DNA of 53,154 bases from Bordetella parapertussis. GTDB lineage: Bacteria > Pseudomonadota > Gammaproteobacteria > Burkholderiales > SG8-39. The first letter of the stretch is position 1; each line of letters begins with the position of its first letter. Under the pieces are notes generated by a model. It did no database searches, was not told the DNA's origin, and saw only the letters and a list, made by a program, of their open reading frames with translations. Of the stretch, positions 52,181-53,154 are shown piece after piece. The DNA lies in assembly GCA_945861875.1 (NCBI GenBank), contig CAMAWC010000018.1:1-53154 (forward strand), read 5' to 3'. Made by a program: the position numbers and the translations under genes.

Positions 52181-52276
52181 TTGCCGTTATGATAACCGCA
52201 GGCAGGCAGGCCGTATCAAGCAAACAACAGGCGAAACCGACGCGACTTCAGCGACGGGGCAACGGGGAATCAGGCG

Positions 52277-53154
52277 ATGTGGGACACACTCTGGGTTAAT
52301 GCGCGGCTCATCACCATGCGCGAAGGCAGGTACAACGCCATTGAGCGTGGCGCCATTGCGGCCGAGGCCGGGCGCATCGCCTGGCTGGGCGCGCGCGCCG
52401 AGCTGCCGGGCGAGCCCGCGGCGCTGGCGCGCGAAGTGCACGACGTTCACGGCGCGCTGCTTACCCCCGGCCTTATCGACTGCCACACCCATCTTGTGTA
52501 CGCCGGCAATCGCGCGCGGGAGTTTGAATTGCGCTTGCAGGGTGCGAGTTACGAAGACATCGCGCGCGCCGGCGGGGGCATCGTTTCGACGGTAGAGGCG
52601 ACGCGCGACGCGTCGGATACCGAACTGGTGACCGGTGCGGCCCGGCGCCTGCGCCGTTTGATGCAAGAGGGTGTCACCACGATTGAAATTAAATCCGGCT
52701 ATGGCCTGGACACGCGCACCGAGCTGAAAATGCTGCGTGCGGCCCGCCTGCTCGGCGAGACGGCACCGGTGACGGTAAAGAAGACCTTTCTTGGGGCGCA
52801 TGCACTGCCGCCGGAATACCTTGGACGGGCCGACGATTACATTGCACTGGTTTGCAACGAAATGCTGCCTGCCGCGGCGGAAGCCGGTTTGGTCGATGCG
52901 GTTGACGCTTTTTGCGAAGGCATCGCATTCAGTCCGGCACAGACGTCGCGCGTGTTCGGCAAGGCGGTCGAACTTGGCCTGCCGGTGAAACTGCACGCCG
53001 ACCAGCTGTCGGACCTCGGAGGCGCGGCGCTGGCGGCGCGTTTCAAGGCGCTCTCGGCCGATCACCTCGAATATACCGGCGAAGCGGGGGTGCGCGCCCT
53101 GGCCGAAGCAGGCACGGTCGCGGTGTTGCTGCCCGGGGCGTTTTATTTCCTGCG
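52277..53154 (+). CDS. hutI: Imidazolonepropionase, cut by the window end
   Basis: The first 292 residues of HutI, which opens imidazolone-5-propionate to N-formimino-L-glutamate, the substrate of HutF. The N-terminus is [14 protein letters not shown]. Metal-binding HTH is in [19 protein letters not shown], and [34 protein letters not shown] and SADHLEY follow. The frame stays open to the last base; about 115 residues should lie beyond the window. GGGGAATCAGG precedes the ATG. Confidence 0.95.
   Translation, partial: MWDTLWVNARLITMREGRYNAIERGAIAAEAGRIAWLGARAELPGEPAALAREVHDVHGALLTPGLIDCHTHLVYAGNRAREFELRLQGASYEDIARAGGGIVSTVEATRDASDTELVTGAARRLRRLMQEGVTTIEIKSGYGLDTRTELKMLRAARLLGETAPVTVKKTFLGAHALPPEYLGRADDYIALVCNEMLPAAAEAGLVDAVDAFCEGIAFSPAQTSRVFGKAVELGLPVKLHADQLSDLGGAALAARFKALSADHLEYTGEAGVRALAEAGTVAVLLPGAFYFL

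Noticed and set aside
1-53154. CRISPR array
   Set aside because: The repeats seen are dispersed palindromes or one short tandem array; there is no regular repeat-spacer pattern and no cas gene.

Overview
The window looks like the chromosome of a high-GC betaproteobacterium, most likely Burkholderiales. The reasons are three stand-alone Bug-type (tripartite tricarboxylate, TTT) substrate-binding proteins, CaiB/BaiF CoA-transferases, a complete ETF/ETF-QO electron route, the conserved dnaQ-rnhA-yafS-gloB-mltD block, and a HutF-type histidine pathway. All calls come from reading the sequence; no database search was run. No rRNA, tRNA or CRISPR array was seen.

Layout. 1-333 holds a truncated inverted-repeat element and a leader. 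334-4757 (+) is a five-gene operon: cupin, Bug protein, CoA-transferase, acyl-CoA dehydrogenase, acyltransferase. 4866-9647 (-) holds a Bug protein, a DmdC-like acyl-CoA dehydrogenase and etfBA. 9786-11006 (+) is a second CoA-transferase. 11009-18249 (-) reads as one unit: acyl-CoA synthetase, enoyl-CoA hydratase-like protein and a complete Liv-type ABC importer. 18386-22796 is the housekeeping block dnaQ/rnhA/yafS (-) and gloB/mltD (+). 22797-23188 is a repeat cluster. Then come a Tat-exported metallo-beta-lactamase-fold protein and a Bug protein (+), a SulP-STAS-cNMP transporter and ETF-QO (-), and a thioesterase, acetoacetyl-CoA synthetase and one-piece SCOT (+). 33.3-37.3 kb holds a PAS fragment, a CarH/LitR-like B12-binding MerR regulator and three small exported proteins.

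37.4-49.8 kb is the most distinctive part. A tight seven-gene operon (Tat-exported oligopeptide-type binding protein, FAD-dependent amine oxidoreductase, HyuA, HyuB, DppB-like permease, a DppC-DppD permease/ATPase fusion, DppF-like ATPase) sits between a decayed IS91-type transposase N-terminus on the left and an IS4 transposase C-terminus plus a broken REP-associated tyrosine transposase on the right. I read it as a horizontally acquired uptake-and-catabolism cassette for a small cyclic amide or N-substituted amino compound. The substrate is unknown. The window ends in the hut genes: a MetX-like hydrolase and hutF (-), with hutI (+) cut off by the window edge.

How the parts fit together. Importers and binding proteins bring in organic acids, CoA ligases and CoA-transferases activate them, and acyl-CoA dehydrogenases oxidise them. 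The electrons pass through EtfAB and ETF-QO to ubiquinone. Acetoacetyl-CoA synthetase and SCOT handle ketone bodies. Several interspersed palindromic repeat families occupy the gene junctions.
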